A stretch of DNA of 30,382 nt from Kiritimatiellia bacterium (GTDB lineage: Bacteria > Verrucomicrobiota > Kiritimatiellia > RFP12 > UBA1067), in assembly GCA_900771305.1 (NCBI GenBank), contig CAAGNL010000499.1, positions 1-30,382 on the forward strand, given 5' to 3'. Below are positions 22,486-30,214 of this stretch, piece after piece. Positions within the stretch are counted from its first letter, which is position 1; each line of letters opens with the position of its first letter. The position numbers and the translations under genes were made by a program. The notes under the pieces are model-generated. The model did no database searches, was not told the origin of the DNA, and was given only the letters and a program-made list of their open reading frames with translations.

Positions 22486-23344
22486 CTGTTCTAAGCGATT
22501 TCAACAACGCGATTTCGGCGCGGTAGCCGTCGAGGTCGCAGGGGGTCTCGAGGTAGAACGGCAGGTCGCGCAGCTTCGGGTGGTTGATCACGCGCGCCAG
22601 CGCCTCCTGGCCGATCTTCCCCTTGCCGATGCAGGCGTGGCGGTCCTTGTGCGCGCTCAGCGCGTTCAGCGAATCATTGAGGTGGATAGCCTTCAGGCGG
22701 TCGAGCCCGACAACGCGGTCGAACGTCGCCAGCACACCGTCGAGATCGCCGACGATGTCGTATCCGCCGTCCCACACGTGACAGGTGTCGAGGCAAACAC
22801 CGATGAAGGGCCGAGAAGTCGAGGGGCCGAGGAGCTGGGCCGTACGGTCGATAATCGCGCGGACCTCCTCGAAATTCCGTCCAACCTCGCTGCCCTTCCC
22901 AGCCATCGTCTCGAGGAGAATGGTCGTGGAGGGAACGGAGCCGAAGGCATCGAGGATGCGGGCGAGCATCGAGGCGATGAGCTCAATGCCCTGCTCGGCC
23001 CCCTGCCCGACATGGCTACCCGGATGAAAATTGTAGAGCGCGCCCGGCGTCAGCTCGAGTCGGCGGAGATCGTCCGCCATCGTCTGCTCGGCGAACTCGC
23101 GCACGCGCTCCTCCGCGCCGGCGGCGTTGAGCGTGTACGGCGCGTGGGCGAGAATCGGACCAATCCCCTTCTCCGCCGCGAAGGCGAGAAAATCCCTCAC
23201 GTCCTGTTTGTCGATCGGCTTCGCCGCACCACCGCGGGGGTTGCGCGTGAAAAACTGAAAGACGTTCGCTCCGATCGACTCGGCGGTCTGCCCCATCGCA
23301 AGATAGCCGCCCGCGCTCGAAAGATGACACCCGATTCTGAACAT
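22478..23344 (-). CDS. nfo: Deoxyribonuclease IV (AP endonuclease)
   Basis: The 288-residue protein cuts DNA 5' of abasic sites in base excision repair. It is a zinc TIM barrel of the endonuclease IV family. Visible motifs in order are IGCHLSSAGG, NVFQFFTRNPR, HAPYTLN and YNFHPGSHVGQG. Then come LLETMAGKGSEVG (ligand Glu), GVCLDTCHVWDGGYDI (ligands Asp and His), HLNDSLNALSAHKDRHACIG (ligands His, Asp, His) and LETP near the end. All metal ligands of the family appear present. The ATG overlaps the trkH stop as TGATG, so it is translationally coupled to a potassium transporter gene. Length is normal (~280). It ends 57 nt before the Tat-exported isomerase-like gene. Confidence 0.95.
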   Translation of the reverse strand: MFRIGCHLSSAGGYLAMGQTAESIGANVFQFFTRNPRGGAAKPIDKQDVRDFLAFAAEKGIGPILAHAPYTLNAAGAEERVREFAEQTMADDLRRLELTPGALYNFHPGSHVGQGAEQGIELIASMLARILDAFGSVPSTTILLETMAGKGSEVGRNFEEVRAIIDRTAQLLGPSTSRPFIGVCLDTCHVWDGGYDIVGDLDGVLATFDRVVGLDRLKAIHLNDSLNALSAHKDRHACIGKGKIGQEALARVINHPKLRDLPFYLETPCDLDGYRAEIALLKSLRTGD

Positions 23345-24672
23345 CAGCCCACCACCAGTTCTTCTTTGGGATAGTGGATCCGGCTCGGCGCCGAATCCTG
23401 TCCACCGATGAGAAAGACGACCGCGATCGCCCCGAGGCGCCCGCAGAACATGCAGAGCATGATCACGGCCCGACCGACGGGCGAGAGCGACGCCGTGGTT
23501 GAACCACAGCTGAGCCCCGTCGTCGACACCGCCGAGATTGCCTCGAACAGCAGATGTTCGAACGGCAGAGATCCTTCTCCATGATCTTCGCTCACGAGCA
23601 GCACCGCCATGCCGCAGATGACAAGCAGCACGAGCACCGTCACGATGACGATGGACTCCCTCACGACAACATCCGAGATGGTGCGCTTGAAAATGGACAC
23701 CTCGCTCTGTCCACGGCAGATGGCGAGAATCGAGAGGACGAAGACCGCGGACGTCGTGATCTTCAGTCCGCCTCCCGCACCCCCAGGCGCCGCGCCGATG
23801 AACATCAGCACGCCCGAAACAAAACGCACCACGGGATTCAGCTCCTCAACGGGAACCACGGTGAACCCGCACGTGCGCGGCGTCAACGCCTGGAAAAAAC
23901 CAACACCGAGCTTTTCCGGAAGCGAATAGGGCTCGAGCACACCGTTCCATTCGAAGACGAAGACAAAGACCAACGCAAGAACCGTCAGCAGCAGCGACGT
24001 CAGCAACACCATGCGGGAATGGAAGGACAACCGACCACGCGCAACAAGATTGCGCCGCCAAAACTGGATCGTGCAGAGATTGTAGAGCACGAGGAATCCC
24101 AGGCCGCCAAGCGTCAGCAGCACCCCCATCGTCAAAAGCGCCAGCGGATACCCCTTGAAGACGGCAATCGACCCCGGATCAAGCGAGAACCCGGCATTGC
24201 AGAACGCCATCACGGAATAGAAGTAGCAGCGAAACCATGACTGCCCAGGCACCGCGGCGTGGAGCGCCCACATCCCCAGAAGCTCGATCGCCGTCATCGA
24301 GAGCACAACCCAGAGGACGAGCCCACGCCACCCTCTCACGCCCTTGGTCCCGAATGCGTTCTTCACCGAGAACTCGCTCGCCAGCGAGAGCCTTCGGCCA
24401 ATCACGACCAGGAAGAACGTGCCAACGGTCATAATGCCCACGCACCCCAGCTGCACAAGCACAAGCATCACGCAATGCCCGACATGGGAAAGCTGTGCGC
24501 CAACGTCGATGACCGAAAGCCCCGTGATGCAGACCGCCGAACACGCCGTGAACAGCGCGTCGTACGGCTTCATCCAGACATGCGCGGCGTTCGAGATGGG
24601 CAGCATGAGGAGAAACGCACCCAACAGGATCGTGCCGATATAGCCCAGCACGATCAGGAGGCGCGTCTTCAC
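23344..24672 (-). CDS. trkH: Potassium uptake protein, TrkH/KtrB family
   Basis: The 442-residue inner-membrane protein is the ion-conducting subunit of a Trk/Ktr potassium system. Its four membrane-pore-membrane repeats are recognisable by the filter strands TGLSVID (around residue 50), CNAGFSL, RTCGFTV and TTGLSCG. Each keeps the critical glycine. Length is closer to KtrB (~440-450) than to E. coli TrkH (483). The NAD-binding partner TrkA/KtrA is not in the window. The start is GTG at 24672, supported by AAGGAGG 5 nt upstream and by the 4-nt GTGA overlap with tatC. The gene is sandwiched between tatC and nfo with overlaps at both ends, an arrangement without obvious functional logic. Confidence 0.92.
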   Translation of the reverse strand: MKTRLLIVLGYIGTILLGAFLLMLPISNAAHVWMKPYDALFTACSAVCITGLSVIDVGAQLSHVGHCVMLVLVQLGCVGIMTVGTFFLVVIGRRLSLASEFSVKNAFGTKGVRGWRGLVLWVVLSMTAIELLGMWALHAAVPGQSWFRCYFYSVMAFCNAGFSLDPGSIAVFKGYPLALLTMGVLLTLGGLGFLVLYNLCTIQFWRRNLVARGRLSFHSRMVLLTSLLLTVLALVFVFVFEWNGVLEPYSLPEKLGVGFFQALTPRTCGFTVVPVEELNPVVRFVSGVLMFIGAAPGGAGGGLKITTSAVFVLSILAICRGQSEVSIFKRTISDVVVRESIVIVTVLVLLVICGMAVLLVSEDHGEGSLPFEHLLFEAISAVSTTGLSCGSTTASLSPVGRAVIMLCMFCGRLGAIAVVFLIGGQDSAPSRIHYPKEELVVG

Positions 24673-25466
24673 TCAGCCTCCTTCTCGCGCCTCCACCGCT
24701 CGCCGGTGCAGACTTCCTTCAACCAAACAGCCCAGACGCTGATCTCGTACAGAATGCAGAGCGGCAGCGCCATCAGCATCTGGCTCATCGGGTCAGGCGG
24801 CGTCAGTACCATACCCAGCACAAAGGCGAAGACAATTGCGAACTTGCGCCACTTGCGGAGCGTCTCGGACGAGATCACCCCCAACCAACCCAACACGAAC
24901 ATGACGAGCGGGATCTGAAACACAAGGCCAAACGCCAGGATGAGCTTGAGGATCAACGGCACATAGTCCTCAACCTGAACCTGCGTGACCGAAAGGCCAA
25001 CCCACTCGTTCACGGCATCGAAGAAACGGACAACGTTCGGCGCCAACTGCCCGAAGGCGAAGCTCACGCCCACGCCGAAGAACAGCGTGCCCGCGAAGAG
25101 GAAAAACAGAATCGCGAACTTCTCGCGCTTCGTAAGCGCGGGGAAGATGAAGTGGAGCGCGAAGTACATCACGAACGGGAAGCTCAGCGCGGAACCGCCC
25201 CACAGGGCAATGTCCATAATCTGACTGAAGCCACCCGTGATGTTCAGACTGACGATGGTGATGCGGCCCGCTTCCTCAAGAGCCTTCGCAGGCGCCTTGA
25301 GCCACGTGAGGACATGAGGCGAGACGCATCCCGCCACAACACAGCAAATCAACCAAGACGCGGCCGCGCGAATCAAGCTGGCGCGCAGCGCGATGATGTG
25401 CTCGAGAAAAGGCCGCGGCGGATCGTTGACCTCGTCGGGATTCTTCAGAATCGACCGCGCCTTCAT
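24669..25466 (-). CDS. tatC: Sec-independent protein translocase TatC
   Basis: The 265-residue inner-membrane protein is the signal-peptide receptor of the twin-arginine pathway. It shows the family layout: cytoplasmic start PRPFLEHIIALRASLIRAA (conserved LxHLxELRxRL-like segment), six membrane helices, and the periplasmic loop before EDYVPLILKLILAFGLVFQIP. The F-x-x-x-F-Q-x-P motif and VFAFVLGMVLTPPDPMSQM are near the end. It overlaps tatB by 4 nt (ATGA) and trkH by 4 nt (GTGA). Two likely clients with twin-arginine signals are encoded in this window, at 21419-22420 and 27938-29353. Confidence 0.94.
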   Translation of the reverse strand: MKARSILKNPDEVNDPPRPFLEHIIALRASLIRAAASWLICCVVAGCVSPHVLTWLKAPAKALEEAGRITIVSLNITGGFSQIMDIALWGGSALSFPFVMYFALHFIFPALTKREKFAILFFLFAGTLFFGVGVSFAFGQLAPNVVRFFDAVNEWVGLSVTQVQVEDYVPLILKLILAFGLVFQIPLVMFVLGWLGVISSETLRKWRKFAIVFAFVLGMVLTPPDPMSQMLMALPLCILYEISVWAVWLKEVCTGERWRREKEAE

Positions 25467-26032
25467 GCCTTCGCACCCTTCTTGTTCCGGTCCGCATCCG
25501 TGCTGACGGTGATCTTGATGGCGTAGGGATCCACCTTTGGCTTGACTGGCTGCGAGTCCGCCGTAGCCGTCTGCGCGTCGGATTCGGCCTTGGGCGCCTC
25601 GGCCACAGCCGCATCGCCCTTCGTTCCGTCATCCGCCTGCGTGTCATCGTAGTACTCGTGGCCCGGATAGGGATTGCCATCGTCGTACGAACCATCGTAA
25701 CCGTAGTAGTCGTTCTCAGTCTCGGCGCGATCGCCGCCGTCGTCGACCGAGGCATCATCCGGCTTCTTCGAAGGATCGTCGTCCGAGTCCTTCGGCGTCT
25801 CAACGTAGTCGGCGGACTTTACCGCTTCATCCACAGTGGAGCGAATCTCCTGGTCCATCGACAGAAGCTGGCGTTTGAACTCGTCCGCCGCACGACGAAG
25901 CTGGGCCGAAATCTCACCGAACTTACGCGCGGCGGCCGGAAGATTCTTCGGACCGACGACAATAAGAATGACACCGAGCAGAACGAGCCACTCGGTGCCA
26001 CCTATTGAATCAAAGATGAATGCGAATGCCAT
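25463..26032 (-). CDS. tatB: Sec-independent protein translocase TatA/TatB-type subunit
   Basis: The 189-residue product has the TatA/B form: one short N-terminal membrane helix (TEWLVLLGVILIVV), the hinge GPKNLPAAARKFG and an amphipathic helix (EISAQLRRAADEFKRQLL). The acidic residue before the helix and the long C-terminal tail suggest TatB rather than TatA. The tail (about 75-165) is unusual: rich in Asp, Gly and Tyr (NDYYGYDGSYDDGNPYPGHE) and probably disordered. No second TatA gene is in the window, so this protein might serve both roles or TatA may be elsewhere. It follows pal by 20 nt with no clear Shine-Dalgarno and overlaps tatC by 4 nt. Confidence 0.88.
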   Translation of the reverse strand: MAFAFIFDSIGGTEWLVLLGVILIVVGPKNLPAAARKFGEISAQLRRAADEFKRQLLSMDQEIRSTVDEAVKSADYVETPKDSDDDPSKKPDDASVDDGGDRAETENDYYGYDGSYDDGNPYPGHEYYDDTQADDGTKGDAAVAEAPKAESDAQTATADSQPVKPKVDPYAIKITVSTDADRNKKGAKA

Positions 26033-26052
26033 CTAGGTAGCCGCAGACAAAC

Positions 26053-26676
26053 TTACTTGTGCTGGAAGATCGCGAACTCGCCACGACGGTTCTTCGACCA
26101 CGCGGCCTCGCCCTGACCGGCAACGGCGGGCTTCTCCTCGCCATAGCTCTTCGTCTGGATGCGGTTCGGCTCGACGCCCAGCGACTCAAGGTACTTGCGG
26201 ATGGAGGTCGCACGAAGATCGCCGAGCGAAAGGTTGTACTCGTTGGAGCCACGCTCGTCGCAATTGCCCTCGATGATCACGACGCGATTCGGCTTGGCCT
26301 GCAGGTGCTCGGCGACCGCCTCGATTTTCGCCATCTCGCCAGCGGCGAGGTTGGAGGCGTCGAAACCGAAGTAGACCGGCGCAAAGTCAACGTCGGTGCA
26401 GCGCGCATAGTTGGGATCCTGGTCAAACGGAACGCTACCAAGCGCAGCATCGAGGGAGCTGGAGTCGGCATTCGCGGCGGCAGCGGCATCCGCGACATCA
26501 GTCGCGACATCAGAACCCACAGCGGCCCCGTCGGCGACACCACCCTCAGTCGCGATATCCTGCGCGACAGCCGCATCGTCACCAGTACCGGCAGTGTCAT
26601 CGTCGTATCTGCAACCCGTCACCGCGACCGCGAGCATCCCGCAGAACGCAATAGCCATCATCGAAGAATACTTCAT
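26053..26676 (-). CDS. pal: Peptidoglycan-associated lipoprotein Pal
   Basis: The 207-residue product has a lipoprotein signal ending in VTGC (acylated C22), an Ala/Asp-rich linker (about 25-80) and a C-terminal OmpA-like domain. Its peptidoglycan-binding site is intact. EGNCDERGSNEYNLSLG followed by LRATSIRKYL matches the TDERGTPEYN...ERRA region of E. coli Pal, with the diaminopimelate-binding Asp and Arg kept. It anchors the outer membrane to peptidoglycan, normally with TolB and TolQRA; none of these lies in the window. The gene has a good promoter, AAGGAG 9 nt before the start codon, and leads a run with tatB, tatC, trkH and nfo. Confidence 0.93.
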   Translation of the reverse strand: MKYSSMMAIAFCGMLAVAVTGCRYDDDTAGTGDDAAVAQDIATEGGVADGAAVGSDVATDVADAAAAANADSSSLDAALGSVPFDQDPNYARCTDVDFAPVYFGFDASNLAAGEMAKIEAVAEHLQAKPNRVVIIEGNCDERGSNEYNLSLGDLRATSIRKYLESLGVEPNRIQTKSYGEEKPAVAGQGEAAWSKNRRGEFAIFQHK

Positions 26677-26727
26677 TTTGCTTAACTCCTTGTGAATAAA
26701 ATTCTTTTACGTCCTTAGACGGACACA

Positions 26728-26756
26728 ATCATACAGAATATACGTGCGGAAGGCAA
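26728..26756 (-). promoter_or_regulatory. Promoter of the pal-tat-trkH-nfo run
   Basis: Minus strand: TTGCCT, 17-nt spacer, TATGAT, close to the sigma-70 consensus, about 50 nt ahead of the pal start in an AT-rich stretch. The -35 hexamer is identical to that proposed for the outer-membrane protein gene. Confidence 0.65.
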
Positions 26757-26787
26757 GCGGAAACATAGAAAATCATATCCCACCGCA

Positions 26788-27921
26788 TCACCTTTCGCCG
26801 TCCTCGACCAAGGCCGGAAGGATCCATGCGGAAACCGCCGCGCACTCCAAGCCGAACGGCAGATATCCCGCAAAACCGATGAGCGGCATCTCCCAGATCT
26901 GCCACCGCTGGACATAGGGCACGGAATAGATCCACTTCGCGATCGCCCCCCAATTCCAGGTCTCCCAGACGAGACCGCAGATCAGTGCCGCCACGGCGAA
27001 CCGCCACGGCATCGCCCAGTTCCCCTTCCCGAGACAGTCGAACGCGCTTTCCTCCCGCAACAGGGTCTGCACGAGCAGGAAGACCGCGAGTGGCGACATC
27101 CAGAGGAGCGGACACGAATACTGCGGGAAAAAGACCAGCCCCCCCAGTCCCAGTGCCGCGATGCCCAACAGCACCGACACGACCGGCCAACTGCGGAAAT
27201 CAACCTTCAGCATTCCCTTGAAACCATCGTCTTGGAATGCAGCGAACGTATGCAGCCATGCCGCCGTCGCCACAACCGCAGGAAGAACACTGGAAAAGCA
27301 GATCGTCGCGTAGAGCGTGTACTCCCCCGCTCCCATGTGACCAATCCCCTGATACCACCAGTTCCACGTATAACGATTCAGATATTCAAAGAACCACCAG
27401 AAAAGCGAACTTGCAGGAAACGTCGCGAGGTAGGACAGAGGATGTTGAGTCAGTGGAGAGGCCCCTCTCCGCCTCTCGCAGAGACCATTCATCACAAGAA
27501 TATAGCCCGCCCAGAGCGGCATGTAGGAGATGTGCGGCTGGATGTCCCTCGCCCACTCGAACCGGTTCCAGGAGAGATACCAGAACACGACGATGAGAAC
27601 AACGCCCAGCCAGCCCCACCAGGGGAAGACTCCGCTCACGGCGCGGGGCTTCGCCTGCGCGGCCACGGCCCGCACCGCCCGCCGCACAAGGGGGAACATG
27701 CAGGCAAAGGTGAAGCCCGCGTACACCAGGAACCACGGCCAGCAAAAGGGATGGCGATGGTTCCAGAGTTTCTCGGGATGGAATCCCCAGTCCTCCGTGC
27801 GGGGCGGGAAGCTCTTCACGCCCTCCCAGATTTCGTCAGAGCCACCCACCCACGCGAAGAAGGCCGGAAGCCCCAGAAGGGTTACGGCGAGAATCAGATA
27901 ATGAAGAATTCTCGTCTTCAT
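26788..27921 (-). CDS. Polytopic membrane protein of unknown function
   Basis: The 377-residue product is not assigned to a named family. It has about ten hydrophobic helices rich in Trp (FPWWGWLGVVLIVVFWYLSW). Conserved-looking motifs are FWWFFEYLNRYTWNWWYQG around the middle and, near the end, WETWNWGAIAKWIYSVPYV followed by WEMPLIGFAGYLPFGLE. Polar and acidic residues inside such Trp-rich helices suggest an enzyme or carrier acting on a lipid or isoprenoid-like compound, but this is only an impression. The start at 27921 (MKTRILHYLI) is chosen because a charged beginning followed by a helix is expected; its GAGG lies very close to the ATG. It lies 16 nt after the Tat-exported flavoprotein gene, probably in the same transcript. 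No terminator was seen after it. Confidence 0.7.
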   Translation of the reverse strand: MKTRILHYLILAVTLLGLPAFFAWVGGSDEIWEGVKSFPPRTEDWGFHPEKLWNHRHPFCWPWFLVYAGFTFACMFPLVRRAVRAVAAQAKPRAVSGVFPWWGWLGVVLIVVFWYLSWNRFEWARDIQPHISYMPLWAGYILVMNGLCERRRGASPLTQHPLSYLATFPASSLFWWFFEYLNRYTWNWWYQGIGHMGAGEYTLYATICFSSVLPAVVATAAWLHTFAAFQDDGFKGMLKVDFRSWPVVSVLLGIAALGLGGLVFFPQYSCPLLWMSPLAVFLLVQTLLREESAFDCLGKGNWAMPWRFAVAALICGLVWETWNWGAIAKWIYSVPYVQRWQIWEMPLIGFAGYLPFGLECAAVSAWILPALVEDGER

Positions 27922-27937
27922 ACCTCGGTTTTGCCCA

Positions 27938-29353
27938 TTACGCGTTGGGCAGGTACGCGCCATACGCACGGAGTTTCAACTGAAGGCCCTTCACGTCGAC
28001 GGTGTGCACGGACGTTCCCGCGTCGGCGGCCATCGACGCCGCGATGCCCGCGGCCTGCCCCGTGATGTAGCAGGCCGGAATCACGCGGATCGACGCCTGA
28101 ACCATCTCGTCCGAAGACACGCACCGTCCCGCCACAAGCAGGTTCTTCATCCCCTTCGGCGTGAGAATGCGGTACGGGATGCCGTAGCTTTCTCCCTTCT
28201 TGTAGCGGTATTTCTCGTTGAACTGGCGCACATGCTCCGCCATCGCCTTTGGATCGGCGCTGGAGGGATGGATGTCGATGGGATAGGAATAACGCCCGAT
28301 TTCGTCGGCGAACGACGCCCGCGCAAGGTAGTCGTCATGCGAGAGCACGTAATCGCCGATGATGCGGCGCGTCTCGCGGATACCGAGCAGTTCGCCCGTT
28401 GCCAGAAGACGGGCCTTCTCCATGCCGTGCTTGAGATAGTCGTGCAGATAGCGCTCGTACTCGACCATGCTGCGACGGCCGTCCACCAGCGCCTTCGTGA
28501 GCGAGACCTCGTCCGTACCGTCCACGTCGAAGCAGTGCCCCATGTTCGCGAGGCCGAGTCCACCCTCCTGGCGGAAGATGCCCGAGAAGTGAAGATCGGG
28601 CACCGAAAGCACCTTGTCCCGATTCGCCTCAGGCAGGAAGGCGCCGAACGGCTGCCCCGAACCCGGGAACGGCTTGGGCGGATTCTTCTTCCATGTCTCC
28701 CAGTCGAGGCGGTCCCAATAGGAGACAAGCGTGCCAGGCATCATATGCCCCGTGGCATCGCCCTTCTTCCAGTCCGCCCCCGCCCACACGGCAAGGTCGC
28801 CATTGCCGGTGCAGTCGATGTAGACCTTCGCCTTCACGGCCCACATGCCGCTCGGGGATGCACAGACAACGTACTGGATCTCTCCGCCCTCGGCGACGAC
28901 ATCCGCCACCTTCGTGTAGAAACTGAACGCGACGCCGGCCTCGGTCATCTCCGAATCGTACACGCGCTTGAACGCCTCGAGGTCGTTCGCCGGACCTTTG
29001 ATGCGAGACTCGCGCTTCAGTCGGCCACGTACACGCGCGCCGAAGCCCGCATCAAGCGTGTGCTCGCCATCGCTCGTCGTCATGAACACCATCACACGAC
29101 CGGCCGTGGACATTCCGCCCAGGCAGGTGTGTCCCTCCGCGAGGAACACCTTCGCGCCATGGCGCGCCGCGCTCACAGCTGCCGCCACGCCCGCCGGACC
29201 TCCTCCCGCCACGAAAACGTCCACTTCGTGCTTCACGGGCAGTGTCCGTGAATAGACAACGCCTCCGCCGGCCGAAGCCGCGGAGACGGAGCGCGCCAGA
29301 GGCGCAGTGAACGCGGCCAGTGCCGCGCCCTTCATGAAGTCGCGCCGGTTCAT
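27938..29353 (-). CDS. Tat-exported FAD-dependent oxidoreductase
   Basis: The 471-residue product begins with a twin-arginine signal (NRRDFMKGAALAAFTAPLA) and then a Rossmann dinucleotide fold VDVFVAGGGPAGVAAAVSAA (G50-x-G52-x-x-G55). AEGHTCLGGMSTAGRV, IDCTGNGDLAVWAGAD and LGIRETRRIIGDYVL follow. The end has NLLVAGRCVSSDEMVQASIRVIPACYITGQAAG. These are the marks of the FAD_oxidored family of secreted flavoproteins, widespread in Bacteroidota and PVC bacteria and often placed near polysaccharide utilisation genes. The true substrate is not known. The folded, FAD-loaded enzyme would be exported by Tat. Its ATG overlaps the accA stop (TGATG) with no Shine-Dalgarno, so it depends on coupling to accA. 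Confidence 0.88.
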   Translation of the reverse strand: MNRRDFMKGAALAAFTAPLARSVSAASAGGGVVYSRTLPVKHEVDVFVAGGGPAGVAAAVSAARHGAKVFLAEGHTCLGGMSTAGRVMVFMTTSDGEHTLDAGFGARVRGRLKRESRIKGPANDLEAFKRVYDSEMTEAGVAFSFYTKVADVVAEGGEIQYVVCASPSGMWAVKAKVYIDCTGNGDLAVWAGADWKKGDATGHMMPGTLVSYWDRLDWETWKKNPPKPFPGSGQPFGAFLPEANRDKVLSVPDLHFSGIFRQEGGLGLANMGHCFDVDGTDEVSLTKALVDGRRSMVEYERYLHDYLKHGMEKARLLATGELLGIRETRRIIGDYVLSHDDYLARASFADEIGRYSYPIDIHPSSADPKAMAEHVRQFNEKYRYKKGESYGIPYRILTPKGMKNLLVAGRCVSSDEMVQASIRVIPACYITGQAAGIAASMAADAGTSVHTVDVKGLQLKLRAYGAYLPNA

Positions 29354-30189
29354 CAGCTGAAGCGACCCATCGCGCAGAGCTTGTCGTAGCGCTTGGCGAT
29401 CAGTTCGTCCACGGGAAGCTTCATGAGCTCATTCAGCGCGGCGACCACGGCCTTCTTCACCGCGGCGCCCGTCGCCTTGTGGTTCTTCTGCGCGCCACCC
29501 GCCGGCTCCTTCACGATCTCGTCGATCGCGCCAAGCTTCAGCAGGTCGGGGGCCGTGATCTTGAGCGCCTCGGCGGCCTCGGGGGCCTTCGTGCCGTCAC
29601 GCCAGAGGATGCCCGCGCAGCCCTCGGGGGAAATCACGGAGTAGATCGCGTTCTCGAGCATGAGGATGCGGTCGCCCACGGCGATCGCAAGCGCGCCGCC
29701 CGAACCGCCCTCGCCCGTGACGACGACCACGACGGGCGTCTTCAGCCGGGCGAAGAACTCGAGGGACTTCGCGATCGCCTCGGCCTGCCCGCGCTCCTCG
29801 GCCTCCTTGCCGGGATACGCGCCGGGCGTGTCGACGAACGAGACGATCGGCATGTGGAAGCGCTCCGCCAGCTTCGCGAGACGCATCGCCTTGCGGTAGC
29901 CGTCCGGATTCGCCATGCCGAAGTTCGCCTCCATGTTCTCCTCGATCGTGGCACCCTTGTGGTGGCCCATGATCAGGCACTTGTAGTCGTCGATCGCGCC
30001 GAAGCCGCAGACGAGGCCGCGGTCGTCGTTCACGAGACGGTCGCCGTGGAGTTCCTCGAAGTCGCTGCAGACGGTCGAGATGAAGTCGAAGATGTGCGGA
30101 CGCTTCGGGTTGCGGGCCAGCTTCACGTGGTCCATCGCCGTCATCGTCGTTGCCTTGGCCGTAGCCTTCTTAGCCTTTGCGGTAGCCAT
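29353..30189 (-). CDS. accA: Acetyl-CoA carboxylase carboxyltransferase subunit alpha
   Basis: The 278-residue product with AccD transfers carboxyl from carboxybiotin to acetyl-CoA, giving malonyl-CoA for fatty acid synthesis. The crotonase-like core is intact: LARNPKRPHIFDFI, ELHGDR, MGHHKGAT, FGMANPDGYRKAMRL, DTPGAYPGKEAEERGQ, GEGGSGGALAI and YSVISPEGCAGILW. The N-terminal helical arm of E. coli AccA (319 residues) is missing and replaced by an 18-residue Lys/Ala/Thr tail. Shorter AccA proteins occur in other phyla. It follows accD by 19 nt, an order seen in bacteria that keep both genes together. GAGAGAGG 11 nt upstream is the likely Shine-Dalgarno and part of a recurring spacer element. 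Confidence 0.95.
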   Translation of the reverse strand: MATAKAKKATAKATTMTAMDHVKLARNPKRPHIFDFISTVCSDFEELHGDRLVNDDRGLVCGFGAIDDYKCLIMGHHKGATIEENMEANFGMANPDGYRKAMRLAKLAERFHMPIVSFVDTPGAYPGKEAEERGQAEAIAKSLEFFARLKTPVVVVVTGEGGSGGALAIAVGDRILMLENAIYSVISPEGCAGILWRDGTKAPEAAEALKITAPDLLKLGAIDEIVKEPAGGAQKNHKATGAAVKKAVVAALNELMKLPVDELIAKRYDKLCAMGRFS

Positions 30190-30200
30190 GATATCACCAA

Positions 30201-30214
30201 CCTCTCTCTCAACC
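30201..30214 (-). repeat. Intercistronic GGTTGAGAGAGAGG element (copy 4)
   Basis: The minus strand at the accD-accA boundary reads GGTTGAGAGAGAGG, where GGT-TGA are the last codon and stop of accD. The nusB end has the near-identical GGT-TGA-GAGAGGG. It also provides the accA Shine-Dalgarno. Confidence 0.6.

Noticed and set aside
23344..24672. Missing TrkA/KtrA partner as evidence of an unusual stand-alone channel
   Set aside because: The partner gene is often unlinked; absence from a 30-kb window says nothing.
27445..27480. Palindrome GGAGAGG-CC-CCTCTCC inside the membrane protein gene as another mobile repeat
   Set aside because: It lies in a loop of normal-looking length with no tandem unit, so chance in GC-rich coding DNA is enough.
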